DNA of 43,678 bases from Solirubrobacteraceae bacterium. Lineage in GTDB: Bacteria; Actinomycetota; Thermoleophilia; Solirubrobacterales; Solirubrobacteraceae. The stretch is taken from positions 1 to 43,678 of the forward strand of contig JANWLE010000014.1 of the NCBI GenBank assembly GCA_025451035.1, read 5' to 3'. The translations under genes were made by a program, and so were the position numbers. Below the pieces are notes generated by a model, which saw nothing but the letters and a program-made list of their open reading frames with translations, made no database searches and was not told where the DNA came from. Shown piece after piece: positions 8,351-15,458 of this stretch; the first letter of the stretch is position 1, and the number at the start of each line of letters is the position of its first letter.

Positions 8351-8595
8351 CGTCGTACAACCTCCTCGGTCAGATCGATAGTCGTCGTGATGTCGGGAGC
8401 CTACCGTCAACTGTGGACGAAACGAGCCGCGCTCGGGGCTCGAAAAGGCGCTCAAACCCGGATCTACCGGCGAAATCCTCCAAACCAGGCAAGTGAGCGA
8501 TGCTGAAGTCGACTGCATATACGTGAAGTGTTGTCCGGGCTGGCCCTTATCTTGGAGAAGCAAGCAGAAAACCTCTCCGTAAAGGAGGCCATGAA

Positions 8596-8871
8596 GTGGC
8601 CCAAGAGACTGAAGCGCCAAGCAAGCTGAAGGTCGACGTCATATACAACGCCGTCAGCCGCCCGTTTGATTACCGGCCGCATGAGCGTGCGCGGGCATTG
8701 TTCGAGCAGGCCACAAACGAGTTCCAGATCCCGCCTGCCGAGCGCGAGAACGTGAGGCTGTACTTGCCGGACGACACCACCGAAGTGGACCTCGGGCTGT
8801 CGCTCGAGCAGGCGGGCGTCAAGCCAGACTCGACGCTCACATTGCGGTCCCCTAGGCCCAGCGGCGGGTAG
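8596..8871 (+). CDS. Ubiquitin-like protein ending in Gly-Gly
   Basis: 91 residues that read as a beta-grasp fold: strand KLKVDVIYNAVS, strand PFDYRP, a helix RARALFEQATNEFQI, then NVRLYLP, LEQAGV and STLTLRSP. The native C-terminus is PSGG immediately before TAG, so a conjugation-ready diglycine is exposed without processing. The GTG start at 8596 has AAAGGAGG 7 bases upstream. The next gene, a JAMM peptidase, begins 2 bases after the stop and is followed by an E1. The protein should be adenylated and thioesterified by that E1 and attached to a target amine or other nucleophile. Known bacterial relatives occur in the Bil and type II CBASS settings; primary sequence similarity to ubiquitin is weak, so the call rests on pattern and context together. 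Confidence 0.85.
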   Translation: MAQETEAPSKLKVDVIYNAVSRPFDYRPHERARALFEQATNEFQIPPAERENVRLYLPDDTTEVDLGLSLEQAGVKPDSTLTLRSPRPSGG

Positions 8872-8873
8872 TC

Positions 8874-9314
8874 GTGATTGCTATCGCGAAGGAGGTGCTC
8901 AAGCGTTCGTTTGAGCATCTCCGCGATTGCGGAGACGACCGGCGCGAGTGCGTCGTGCTTTGGGCGGGCCCACTCACGCGGGAAGGGGTCGTTGACGAGG
9001 TGATCCACCCGCTACACACAGCATCAGCTGTCGGCTACGACATCGACGGCCCATACGTCAGCAGACTGTGGCGGGAGCTGGCCGGTCGCGGACAGACAGT
9101 ACGCGCCCAGGTTCACACCCATCCGGGGCCCGCCTATCACTCGTCTCGCGATGACTCCTGCGCGCTCGTCCATACGCCCGGCTACCTATCGCTTGTCATC
9201 CCCAACTTCGCCAAAGGCGCTGTTGGGCTCGACGGCTGCTTTCTAGCCGTCAGAGGCGATGACGGGGCCTGGGAGAGCATCGATCCTCGTTCGACAATCG
9301 TGATCGAGCAATGA
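8874..9314 (+). CDS. JAB/JAMM isopeptidase (deubiquitinase-like)
   Basis: A 146-residue single-domain MPN+ metalloprotease. The zinc-binding JAMM motif HxHx7SxxD is intact: His81 and His83 in HTHPG, Ser91 and Asp94; an upstream glutamate (about residues 36-41, GVVDEVI) may be the catalytic acid. Family members hydrolyse isopeptide bonds at the C-terminus of ubiquitin-like proteins. Because the neighbouring Ubl already ends in Gly-Gly, this enzyme would serve to remove it from targets rather than to mature it. The GTG start is 2 bases after the Ubl stop, and its own stop overlaps the E1 start (ATGA at 9311-9314), so translation is coupled. Confidence 0.92.
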   Translation: MIAIAKEVLKRSFEHLRDCGDDRRECVVLWAGPLTREGVVDEVIHPLHTASAVGYDIDGPYVSRLWRELAGRGQTVRAQVHTHPGPAYHSSRDDSCALVHTPGYLSLVIPNFAKGAVGLDGCFLAVRGDDGAWESIDPRSTIVIEQ

Positions 9315-10657
9315 GCACGGAGCTAGCACTGTCACGCACCACGCGCCTGATCAACGAAGCCCTCTTCGACAGCGCCGCAGAGGAGAGCGCGATCGCGGCC
9401 GGCCTACTGGCGACGACTGTGCGGCTCGTGGCTGACAAGCCCAACATGTCAAGTCGCAGTGGCCAGGCCGCGCTCGTATGCGCCTTCCAGCTCATAGCTC
9501 GGATGGGCATCGGCATCGAGCTGATCGTGCCCGAAGTCCCTCTACTTGCAGAGATCCCTCCGCTAGCAGCGCCAACACTGCGCGCCGGATTGCTGAATCT
9601 CGGCCACGACCTGATCCCAGGCGCCACGGTGCGCAACGAGGCTGAGCACGCCGACGCAACGTTCGTCTTTGGCGACAGCCCGTGCGAGGACCCTGACGCG
9701 ATCTATGTAACGGCCAACGGGCTCAGGTGCCGTCTCGCCCGCGACCGGGCACGCGCTGGATTGAGGATCACCGGGAACGCACCGATCGGCGCCCTCGCGG
9801 CTGGTGCGGCGGCAGCGGCGATCGCTCTCGAGACGGCGGTGCCGCATATCGCGGACGCCACCGGAGCGTGCTGTAGCGCTCGCCCACGACCATCGCCAGG
9901 GCCGCCTGTGGACATCGACATGGCCGAGCTATTCCCAAGCCCGTCTGAACGGCCCATGTCGCTCGGAGACATCGACGCCATCAGCGCAGGCGCAATAACA
10001 AACGCGTTTATCTTCACCCTGCTGTGGCTTCCGGAAACCACCGCCGAGATGCGAGTCCTCGACAATGACTACGGTGAGCTGTCCAACGTAAACCGCAACA
10101 CGCAACAACGAGCCAGCGATGAGGGCAAGCCAAAGATCACGATCCTTGAAAGCTCAAGCACCAGCACGCTAAAAATCGCCGGCGTGAACAAGCGCTTCAA
10201 TAAAGACACCCGCAACGAGCTTCTGCCACTAGCCAAGCGCATCGTGGTCGGCGTCGATGACATACCCGCGCGCTGGTGGATACAAGAAGAGTGGCCCGCC
10301 AACCTATATGTCGCGGCCACAAGCAATCACGAAGCGATCGTCACCAATCATCATCCAGGCGAACCATGCGCCGGCTGCGCCCACCCGCACCCCCTTGAAC
10401 TCGCTGAAGGCGAATTCATCCCAACCATCTCGTTTGTCTCCTTCTGGGCAGGGCTGCTCCAAGCGTGCGCTTTGCTCACTGACACCACAAAGCCTGAGCG
10501 GGCGACCCGAAGAACCGTCTACCCCTTCGGCCTAGGCGAGAAGCAGTGGAGTCGCACAGCGGTGCTTCCCGCCGGCGCGCACTGCGCGATCAGCTGCCCA
10601 AGCTCACGCCCATCCGCAGATATGCCTGGCTATGCGACTCATGCACGCGATCGATAA
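9311..10657 (+). CDS. E1-like (ThiF/MoeB superfamily) Ubl-activating enzyme
   Basis: 448 residues. The second half is an E1/ThiF adenylation domain: nucleotide-binding turn SAGAITNAF (about 224-232), DNDYGELSNVNRN beginning at Asp251 (family signature with the Arg finger and ribose-binding Asp), GVDDIP near 315, and a CxxC at Cys353/Cys356 (EPCAGC) that may bind zinc or include the thioester cysteine. The first 200 residues contain alternating strands and Gly/Ala-rich helices and may be an inactive adenylation domain, giving a pseudodimeric E1. It should activate the Ubl two genes upstream with ATP. No E2 domain is fused or encoded nearby. It overlaps the JAB gene by 4 bases and the membrane-protein gene by 26. 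Confidence 0.88.
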   Translation: MSTELALSRTTRLINEALFDSAAEESAIAAGLLATTVRLVADKPNMSSRSGQAALVCAFQLIARMGIGIELIVPEVPLLAEIPPLAAPTLRAGLLNLGHDLIPGATVRNEAEHADATFVFGDSPCEDPDAIYVTANGLRCRLARDRARAGLRITGNAPIGALAAGAAAAAIALETAVPHIADATGACCSARPRPSPGPPVDIDMAELFPSPSERPMSLGDIDAISAGAITNAFIFTLLWLPETTAEMRVLDNDYGELSNVNRNTQQRASDEGKPKITILESSSTSTLKIAGVNKRFNKDTRNELLPLAKRIVVGVDDIPARWWIQEEWPANLYVAATSNHEAIVTNHHPGEPCAGCAHPHPLELAEGEFIPTISFVSFWAGLLQACALLTDTTKPERATRRTVYPFGLGEKQWSRTAVLPAGAHCAISCPSSRPSADMPGYATHARDR

Positions 10658-11132
10658 GGCGGTTGGCCCGATCGATAGGGCGGCTGGCTGCATCGAGCAA
10701 CGCCCGTACCTCGTAGCAGCGAGCTTTGTATTCCTGCCCGTGAGTATCGCTCGGATGGGGATGGTTCGCCACATGCATATCCGGCCTGCGTTCTATTCGA
10801 CTGTCGCGGCGCTTATCCCGGTGCTACTACTCGTTGCCGTAGTCCACGCCGGATACTTCCAGGAGTCCAAGCAGACGGACCGATCCGATCGCCACATCGC
10901 ACGATGGATGCTGTCCATGCCGCTGGGCGGTGAGATCGCCGCGCTCATATGCGTCGCGCGAGGCAACGACACCGCTCTGCTTCGAGCCCTGGTCTTGATC
11001 GCACTAGGAGCAGTGGGGCTACTTCTATGGTTCTATGCGCTGTATGGGCCAGCACGTACCCAGCTCCAGACGGGTCAAGACTTGCTCGCTGCGGCCGACA
11101 AGATAAGAGCCGCGAGCAAAGTAGCTGACTGA
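10632..11132 (+). CDS. Small multi-pass membrane protein of the Ubl operon
   Basis: 166 residues with hydrophobic segments at about 26-43, 53-74, and 118-137, and a weaker one near 97-107. The N-terminal 25 residues and the C-terminal 25 are charged and probably cytosolic. No enzyme motif or E2-like cysteine environment is seen. Its ATG lies inside the 3' end of the E1 gene, a 26-base overlap that implies coupled translation and membership of the operon. It could be a target, a membrane anchor or an effector; nothing in the sequence decides. Confidence 0.7.
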   Translation: MRLMHAIDKAVGPIDRAAGCIEQRPYLVAASFVFLPVSIARMGMVRHMHIRPAFYSTVAALIPVLLLVAVVHAGYFQESKQTDRSDRHIARWMLSMPLGGEIAALICVARGNDTALLRALVLIALGAVGLLLWFYALYGPARTQLQTGQDLLAAADKIRAASKVAD

Positions 11133-11309
11133 AACTAGCGTCTGGCGCTCAGTTCCTTTCGAGAACGCACTTACTCCATCGGTAGGACTGGAGGGTAATT
11201 ACTCATCAAATCAGGTACGCGGCTCCTCTAGCCTAACCCTGCTAGCCGAGACGCCCTACAGCCTTGATCACACACGTCCGCAAAGCGTATCGGACTGTTA
11301 GAGCTTCCT

Positions 11310-11377
11310 AAACTGCCGACTGGTTTGATCGTAGCACGCTGGCGCGTGCAAAAGGGGAAGCCTGTTGTCGGCAGTTT
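11310..11377. other. Long-range inverted repeat in the 310-base gap after the Ubl operon
   Basis: AAACTGCCGAC (11310-11320) pairs perfectly with GTCGGCAGTTT (11367-11377) around a 46-base loop. It sits in the gene-free stretch 11133-11442. It could be an operator pair for the following HTH gene or an RNA stem. Confidence 0.5.
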
Positions 11378-11386
11378 TGGTTTGGT

Positions 11387-11410
11387 TTTTGAAAGGTTCT
11401 TCTTTCAAAA
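11387..11410 (+). terminator. Hairpin upstream of HTH gene
   Basis: TTTTGAAAG (11387-11395) pairs perfectly with CTTTCAAAA (11402-11410) around a 6-base loop. The stem is A/T-rich and is preceded by a U-rich stretch on the plus strand. It may end the Ubl operon transcript or act in the 5' leader of the next gene. Confidence 0.45.
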
Positions 11411-11442
11411 GCTAGAAAATATAACAGCAGGAGGCTAACCCC

Positions 11443-11742
11443 GTGATCCCAAGATCATGCATCACTAGACTTCACATGCAGCGCCAGCCACTCATCCAAC
11501 GACCACACGGGATGCGTATCAGAGGCGGTCACGCCAAGGAGTGCGTGATCGCTCTCATAGACCCCATAACGGCCAGTTCATGCCTGAGGATCGCGCCGTT
11601 TCTTTTGGAAGCTGGAGCGCGGCATCGGCTAATCCCGCATTACAAGATTTCCGGCCAGATTCGATTCGACCCGATCGAGCTGGATCGCTGGGTCAAGCGG
11701 CACAAGATCGAGGAGATCGGAGTGGAGGAAGAGATCGACTGA
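11443..11742 (+). CDS. Small excisionase/HTH-like protein
   Basis: 99 residues starting with GTG 11443; GCAGGAGG lies 8-9 bases upstream, which fixes the start. The C-terminal half (RHRLIPHYKISGQIRFDP then ELDRWV) has the wing-like pattern of excisionase-type HTH_17 domains, in which a short loop carries a basic segment followed by a final helix with a conserved Trp. The first helix of such a domain is poorly recognisable, so the fold call is tentative. It may be the element's excisionase or a small repressor. Confidence 0.55.
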   Translation: MIPRSCITRLHMQRQPLIQRPHGMRIRGGHAKECVIALIDPITASSCLRIAPFLLEAGARHRLIPHYKISGQIRFDPIELDRWVKRHKIEEIGVEEEID

Positions 11743-11785
11743 AGCGCACACACTACTTGTGTAGGCGCTCAGCCACACGTCGCGG

Positions 11786-11845
11786 CTACCGCGAGCGCAG
11801 GATTACCGCGATCAGCAGCAACATCAATATCAACTCGTTCTGCAC
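11786..11845 (-). CDS. 19-residue hydrophobic peptide with a sequestered ribosome-binding site
   Basis: GTG at 11845-11843 begins a frame reading MQNELILMLLLIAVILRSR, ending at TAG 11788-11786. A short polar start, 11-12 aliphatic residues and a basic end make a single membrane-spanning peptide. The Shine-Dalgarno is unusually complete (GAAGGAGGTGATC on the minus strand, 7 bases between GGAGG and GTG) and lies in one arm of a 12-bp perfect hairpin. Strong SD, leader hairpin and hydrophobic peptide together resemble type I toxins and other small membrane peptides. No antisense RNA is proven. Chance occurrence of such a short frame is possible, but the SD placement argues against it. Confidence 0.5.
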   Translation of the reverse strand: MQNELILMLLLIAVILRSR

Positions 11846-11885
11846 TAGATCACCTCCTTCACCCCTCGGCCAGGGAGGTGATCTA
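11846..11885 (-). promoter_or_regulatory. Hairpin hiding the Shine-Dalgarno of the micro-peptide
   Basis: TAGATCACCTCC (11846-11857) and GGAGGTGATCTA (11874-11885) form a perfect 12-bp stem with a 16-base loop. On the minus strand, the arm nearest the GTG contains the SD, so the upstream arm can occlude it. The plus-strand arm GATCACCTCCTT resembles the 3' end of 16S rRNA. Confidence 0.6.
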
Positions 11886-12070
11886 AGAGCAGGACCGTTG
11901 ATGCTGGATACTTGATGACCGACGACTTCTCGGCGTCGAGCGGTCAGACGCGTGAGCGCATCGCTGGTCAGGCGGGTATGTGACGTAACCGCGTCAGCTT
12001 CGTGCCGTCTCTGTGGAGCGCCTTGACTGCTTGACGAGCCTGGATATCGTCGGCTGGTCGCTACTAAAGC

Positions 12071-12105
12071 GACCCCGACGCAGGTTAGTGGCCTGCGCCG
12101 GGGTC
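12071..12105. terminator. Hairpin upstream of the 12129 gene
   Basis: A 14-base stem with one A-C mismatch (12071-12084 with 12092-12105) closes a 7-base loop. It lies 24 bases before an ATG, so it is either a terminator for something upstream or a leader structure. Confidence 0.5.
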
Positions 12106-12128
12106 TAGACACAGGAAGGCGAGTTCCC

Positions 12129-12410
12129 ATGCCCGAAAGGCACTGTAGCCGCACACCGCGAGACAGCGCTGATGTGACGCTTGATCTTGCTGAGCAGGAT
12201 GAGCTGGACGACGGGATGGTCCTTGCCGTGCTGCTTGACTCCAATCAGCCAGGTCTCTGGTCTGCTGACGAGTTGATTCGAGCTCTTGGCAACCGGGTGA
12301 GTGCAGCTGATTCGTTGATGCGCCTAGAACGCGATGGGCTTGTACATCGGCTCGGCCAGTTCGTGTTTCCGACGAGGGCCGCTGTGCGCGCGGGAGAGAT
12401 CCAGGTGTAA
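12129..12410 (+). CDS. Small winged-helix-like protein
   Basis: 93 residues. The C-terminal 55 residues (LWSADELIRALG, SAADSLMRLERDGLVHRLGQFVFPTRAAV) have the helix-helix-helix-wing pattern of small winged-helix DNA-binding domains. An acidic N-terminal stretch (LAEQDELDDG) precedes it. ATG 12129 is preceded by CAGGAAGG with 8 bases spacing. It ends facing the minus-strand restriction operon. A role as a local regulator is likely; its target is unknown. Confidence 0.65.
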   Translation: MPERHCSRTPRDSADVTLDLAEQDELDDGMVLAVLLDSNQPGLWSADELIRALGNRVSAADSLMRLERDGLVHRLGQFVFPTRAAVRAGEIQV

Positions 12411-12416
12411 TCGCGA

Positions 12417-13082
12417 TTAGCCGCATGAACGTTTAACGAGGTGTGCATCGCTCGCCTCCTCCCTCAAGGTCAGCAGCGCCAGGAGAAAGCCTGAGGACAT
12501 GTAGTTGATGGCCGCCGTGAACTCGTCGTCCGCATTCTGCGCGAGGGTCATCTCTACAACCATGGCGAGGATCTCGTCATCCACGCCGTGAGCTCGTAGC
12601 AGCACCAGATTCGCTGCGAGCGTCTCCCCACTGGATCTGTCGGCATGCCCCTTCGTCAGGTCACGCAGCTGCGCGATTGCTGCCTTCAGTGCCGCCGCTC
12701 GCACCACAGGTTGTCGAGTACGGTGCCCGTCCCCAGCCTCGGCTGTTCGACTGGCGAGCTCAAGAGACCGAGTGTTTTCCGAGTCTGTTTTAGTGCCATC
12801 GAGCATAGTCGACGACACACTAAGACTCGCTTGGGTGGGTTCAGACCCGCCGTGACCATCCCAATAACGCGCAAACCGGACCTCGATCACTGTCTTCCTT
12901 CCGGACGGTGATCCCGAGGGCGGCCGACTGATCTTCAAGTCGCACTGGATGGTGTCCACGGCGATATGTACATCGGGCCTGTCCCTGGCGTAAGGGCACC
13001 GCTGGTTCGCGCAAGCGGCCAAGCATCTCAACGAACCGTGATATTCGATGAGTGGCGGTTGCCGGTGTCGCCAGCAAAACAC
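12417..13082 (-). CDS. Hypothetical protein at the end of the type I RM operon
   Basis: 221 residues from GTG 13082. I recognise no domain. The first 40 residues carry several cysteines and histidines (FCWRHRQ, LRCLAACANQRCPY), a possible metal site; the middle is Ser/Thr-rich, and the last 100 residues are probably helical. The start lies 28 bases after the potassium-channel stop on the same strand, so it probably belongs to the hsdRSM-channel transcript. No Shine-Dalgarno is evident, and a shorter start is possible. Confidence 0.55.
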   Translation of the reverse strand: MFCWRHRQPPLIEYHGSLRCLAACANQRCPYARDRPDVHIAVDTIQCDLKISRPPSGSPSGRKTVIEVRFARYWDGHGGSEPTQASLSVSSTMLDGTKTDSENTRSLELASRTAEAGDGHRTRQPVVRAAALKAAIAQLRDLTKGHADRSSGETLAANLVLLRAHGVDDEILAMVVEMTLAQNADDEFTAAINYMSSGFLLALLTLREEASDAHLVKRSCG

Positions 13083-13110
13083 GTGCGAAGCAACGCTGTA
13101 TCCGTGCTTG

Positions 13111-13962
13111 TTATGAGTCGCGGGGCGCGTTGTACGCGATAAGTCGTGTCAAAAGCCCAGCGAACACGACCACCAGAACTACGAGTCCAACCAGGGTTTG
13201 CCCGGCGACGGCAAGGCGGCATCCGTCTGAGGCCGGGTGTATGTCACCAAATCCGGTCGTCGTAAAGGTTGTGATCGTGAAATACGCAGCCTGGGCTTGG
13301 GTAAGCGTGCCCCTAAAGCACGCACTAGAGTGGTATGCCAGCTGTATATACGTTGCCGAAAAAAGCCCCACCAGCGTTGCATAACCCGCGAGGACCAAGC
13401 CTGCGTTGAACAGGCTGAGCTGCATACGAGCGCGCGCACTATATTCCGAGCCAGGCCACCATTCGCGGGCCCAGTGACCACGACGCAGGACAACGCGAAA
13501 CATGAAAGAGAGAACCACTGGTGCGATACCGACTAGCAGTCCCACAGTGACCCAGAGATAAGCGTTCCGTGATCGAAACGGCTCAATCGAAAAGAGGATC
13601 CACGGCAGACTCGTGGGAAAGATGAGGTAGGTCAGAAACCATATGACAAAGAACCGTTTGAAGCTTGGTTTATAGCGGAGTCGTCTTCTTGCTTTCTGTT
13701 CGGTCCATTTGATAAGACGGCTTCTGGGTGGAGTCTTTGTAAGCCAGCGAATGACGGACCGGATCCGCCTGAGTCGAGTAGTGGAGGATGCTTGGCTGAT
13801 CGGCGGTGGAGCGGTCCGGGTATCGAGAAGAGCCGCAACGCGTCGAGCAATGGCCTCGATCGCCTCTGGCTTCAGCTCGACGGATGAGCCGACGGAGATC
13901 AGCTCTGCTGTGCGCTTGGCGATGGCCTCGGTGGTCTCCGGCGACAGCTCAATCTCAGTCAT
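13111..13962 (-). CDS. Potassium-channel-like protein joined to the RM operon
   Basis: 283 residues with four hydrophobic segments (about 105-127, 135-158, 183-209 and 250-276). Between the last two is a re-entrant pore with the selectivity filter TTTGFGD, the ion_trans_2/Kv-type signature. The N-terminal 50 residues carry two copies of an 18-residue helical motif (ELSPETTEAIAKRTAELI and ELKPEAIEAIARRVAALL), then a basic linker. The ATG at 13962 is only 11 bases after the hsdM stop, with a GGAT inside the hsdM end as a possible SD, so the channel looks cotranscribed with hsdRSM. An ion channel in a restriction operon suggests a membrane-depolarising back-up effector, but this is inference. 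Confidence 0.88.
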   Translation of the reverse strand: MTEIELSPETTEAIAKRTAELISVGSSVELKPEAIEAIARRVAALLDTRTAPPPISQASSTTRLRRIRSVIRWLTKTPPRSRLIKWTEQKARRRLRYKPSFKRFFVIWFLTYLIFPTSLPWILFSIEPFRSRNAYLWVTVGLLVGIAPVVLSFMFRVVLRRGHWAREWWPGSEYSARARMQLSLFNAGLVLAGYATLVGLFSATYIQLAYHSSACFRGTLTQAQAAYFTITTFTTTGFGDIHPASDGCRLAVAGQTLVGLVVLVVVFAGLLTRLIAYNAPRDS

Positions 13963-13973
13963 CGGTTGACCGG

Positions 13974-15458
13974 CTAATCCTTGCTGTGCGCTGGACTGCC
14001 CCTGATGCTCAACGTCTCGGCGATCGCGCTGAACTGGCCCAAGGCAGCCTGGAGGTCTTCGACAATCTCGGCTGCGATCACCTCGGGGGCGGGGAGATTG
14101 TCCGTGTTCTCCAGCGACTCGTCGCGCAGCCAGAAGATGTCCAGCGACGCCTTGTCACGCGCCATCAGCTCGTCGTAGGAGAAGGACTTGAACCGCTCCG
14201 TCTCGACGCGGTCCTGACGATGCTTGGTCTTGTAGCAAGCCACGAAGTCATCGAGGTCTGAACGAACAAGCTGGCGCGTCTTCAAGGTGAAGCTCTGGTT
14301 GGTGCGGAAGTCATAGATCCACAGCTTCTTCGTCCATAGCTTCTCCGATGCCGGCTTGCGATCGAAAAACAGGACATTAGCCTTTACCCCACCGGCATAG
14401 AAGATGCCAGTCGGCAGCCGCAGCAGAGTATGGACATCGCACTCCATGAGGAGCTTGCGTCGTACTGTCTCACCAGCACCACCCTCGAACAGCACGTTGT
14501 CAGGCACCACAATCGCCGCGCGCCCATTGGTCTCAAGAAGCGACCGAACATGCTGGAGGAAATTGAGCTGCTTGTTGGAGGTCGTCGCCCAGAAGTCTTC
14601 CCGGAGATAGCTCATGCTTTCGGTCTCGGCGTCCCCCTCGGCATTAATGACCTTGTAGGAGGACTTCTTCCCGAATGGCGGATTGGTCAAGACCATGTCG
14701 AAGTGCTCCGAGGACTTGGCGCGAAGCGCGTCATCGACGGTCACCAGGCTCTCCCCTTCCGGGGTCCCGATCCCGTGCAGCAGCAGGTTCATGGCGCATA
14801 TACGGGCCGTGGCATCGACTATCTCCCACCCTCGGAGCGCTTCGTCCCGCAGGAACTTCTTTTCGTCAGGATCGAGCCGGCTGGACTTCATCTGCTCATA
14901 GGCCGCCAGCAAGAATCCTCCGGTACCGGCCGCTGGATCCGCCACGTGCATGTCCGCCGTGGGTCGCATCACCTCGACAATCGCCTGGATCAATGGGCGG
15001 GGGGTGAAGTATTGCCCAGCGCCCGACTTCACATCCTCGGCGTTCTTGGCAAGCAGCCCCTCATAGGCATCGCCCTTCACGTCGACGTCCAGAGTCATCC
15101 ACTGCTCGTTCTCGATCAGATCCGACACGAGCCGCTTGAGCTTGGCGGGGTCCTGGATCTTGTTCTGCGCCTTGCGGAAGATCACCCCCAGCGTTCCCGG
15201 CAACTTGCCGAGCTCCTCGAGCGTGTGCCGATACTGGACCTCCAGCGGGTCGCCATCGAGACGATGCAGTGTCTCCCAATCCAACCCGGACGGGACGATC
15301 GGCGGGCGACTAAACGGTGCCTTCGTCTGCTCATCGGCCATCTTCAAAAACAGCAAAAACGTCAGCTGCTCTATGTAGTCCTGGTAGGAGAGTCCGTCGT
15401 CACGCAGCACATTGCAGTAGTTCCAGAGCTTGCGAACGATGGTGGCGGAATCGCTCAC
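13974..15458 (-). CDS. hsdM: Type I restriction-modification methyltransferase subunit HsdM
   Basis: 494 residues. An N-terminal helical HsdM_N domain (about 1-130) is followed by an N6-adenine methylase domain with the SAM-binding motif DPAAGTGGF (about 172-180) and catalytic NPPF (about 257). Together with HsdS it methylates adenine in the bipartite target, and with HsdR it forms the restriction complex. The start is GTG 15458, overlapping the hsdS stop as GTGA, so synthesis is coupled. Length and motifs are normal and intact. Confidence 0.96.
   Translation of the reverse strand: MSDSATIVRKLWNYCNVLRDDGLSYQDYIEQLTFLLFLKMADEQTKAPFSRPPIVPSGLDWETLHRLDGDPLEVQYRHTLEELGKLPGTLGVIFRKAQNKIQDPAKLKRLVSDLIENEQWMTLDVDVKGDAYEGLLAKNAEDVKSGAGQYFTPRPLIQAIVEVMRPTADMHVADPAAGTGGFLLAAYEQMKSSRLDPDEKKFLRDEALRGWEIVDATARICAMNLLLHGIGTPEGESLVTVDDALRAKSSEHFDMVLTNPPFGKKSSYKVINAEGDAETESMSYLREDFWATTSNKQLNFLQHVRSLLETNGRAAIVVPDNVLFEGGAGETVRRKLLMECDVHTLLRLPTGIFYAGGVKANVLFFDRKPASEKLWTKKLWIYDFRTNQSFTLKTRQLVRSDLDDFVACYKTKHRQDRVETERFKSFSYDELMARDKASLDIFWLRDESLENTDNLPAPEVIAAEIVEDLQAALGQFSAIAETLSIRGSPAHSKD

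Noticed and set aside
9311..10657. Treating the E1-like gene as an ordinary ThiF/MoeB biosynthetic enzyme
   Set aside because: No thiamine or molybdopterin genes are near, while a Gly-Gly Ubl and a JAMM peptidase are directly coupled to it.
11541..11915. Plus-strand frame of 124 codons overlapping the small HTH gene
   Set aside because: The neighbouring frame has the ribosome-binding site and DNA-binding pattern; this one runs through the hairpin without recognisable features.
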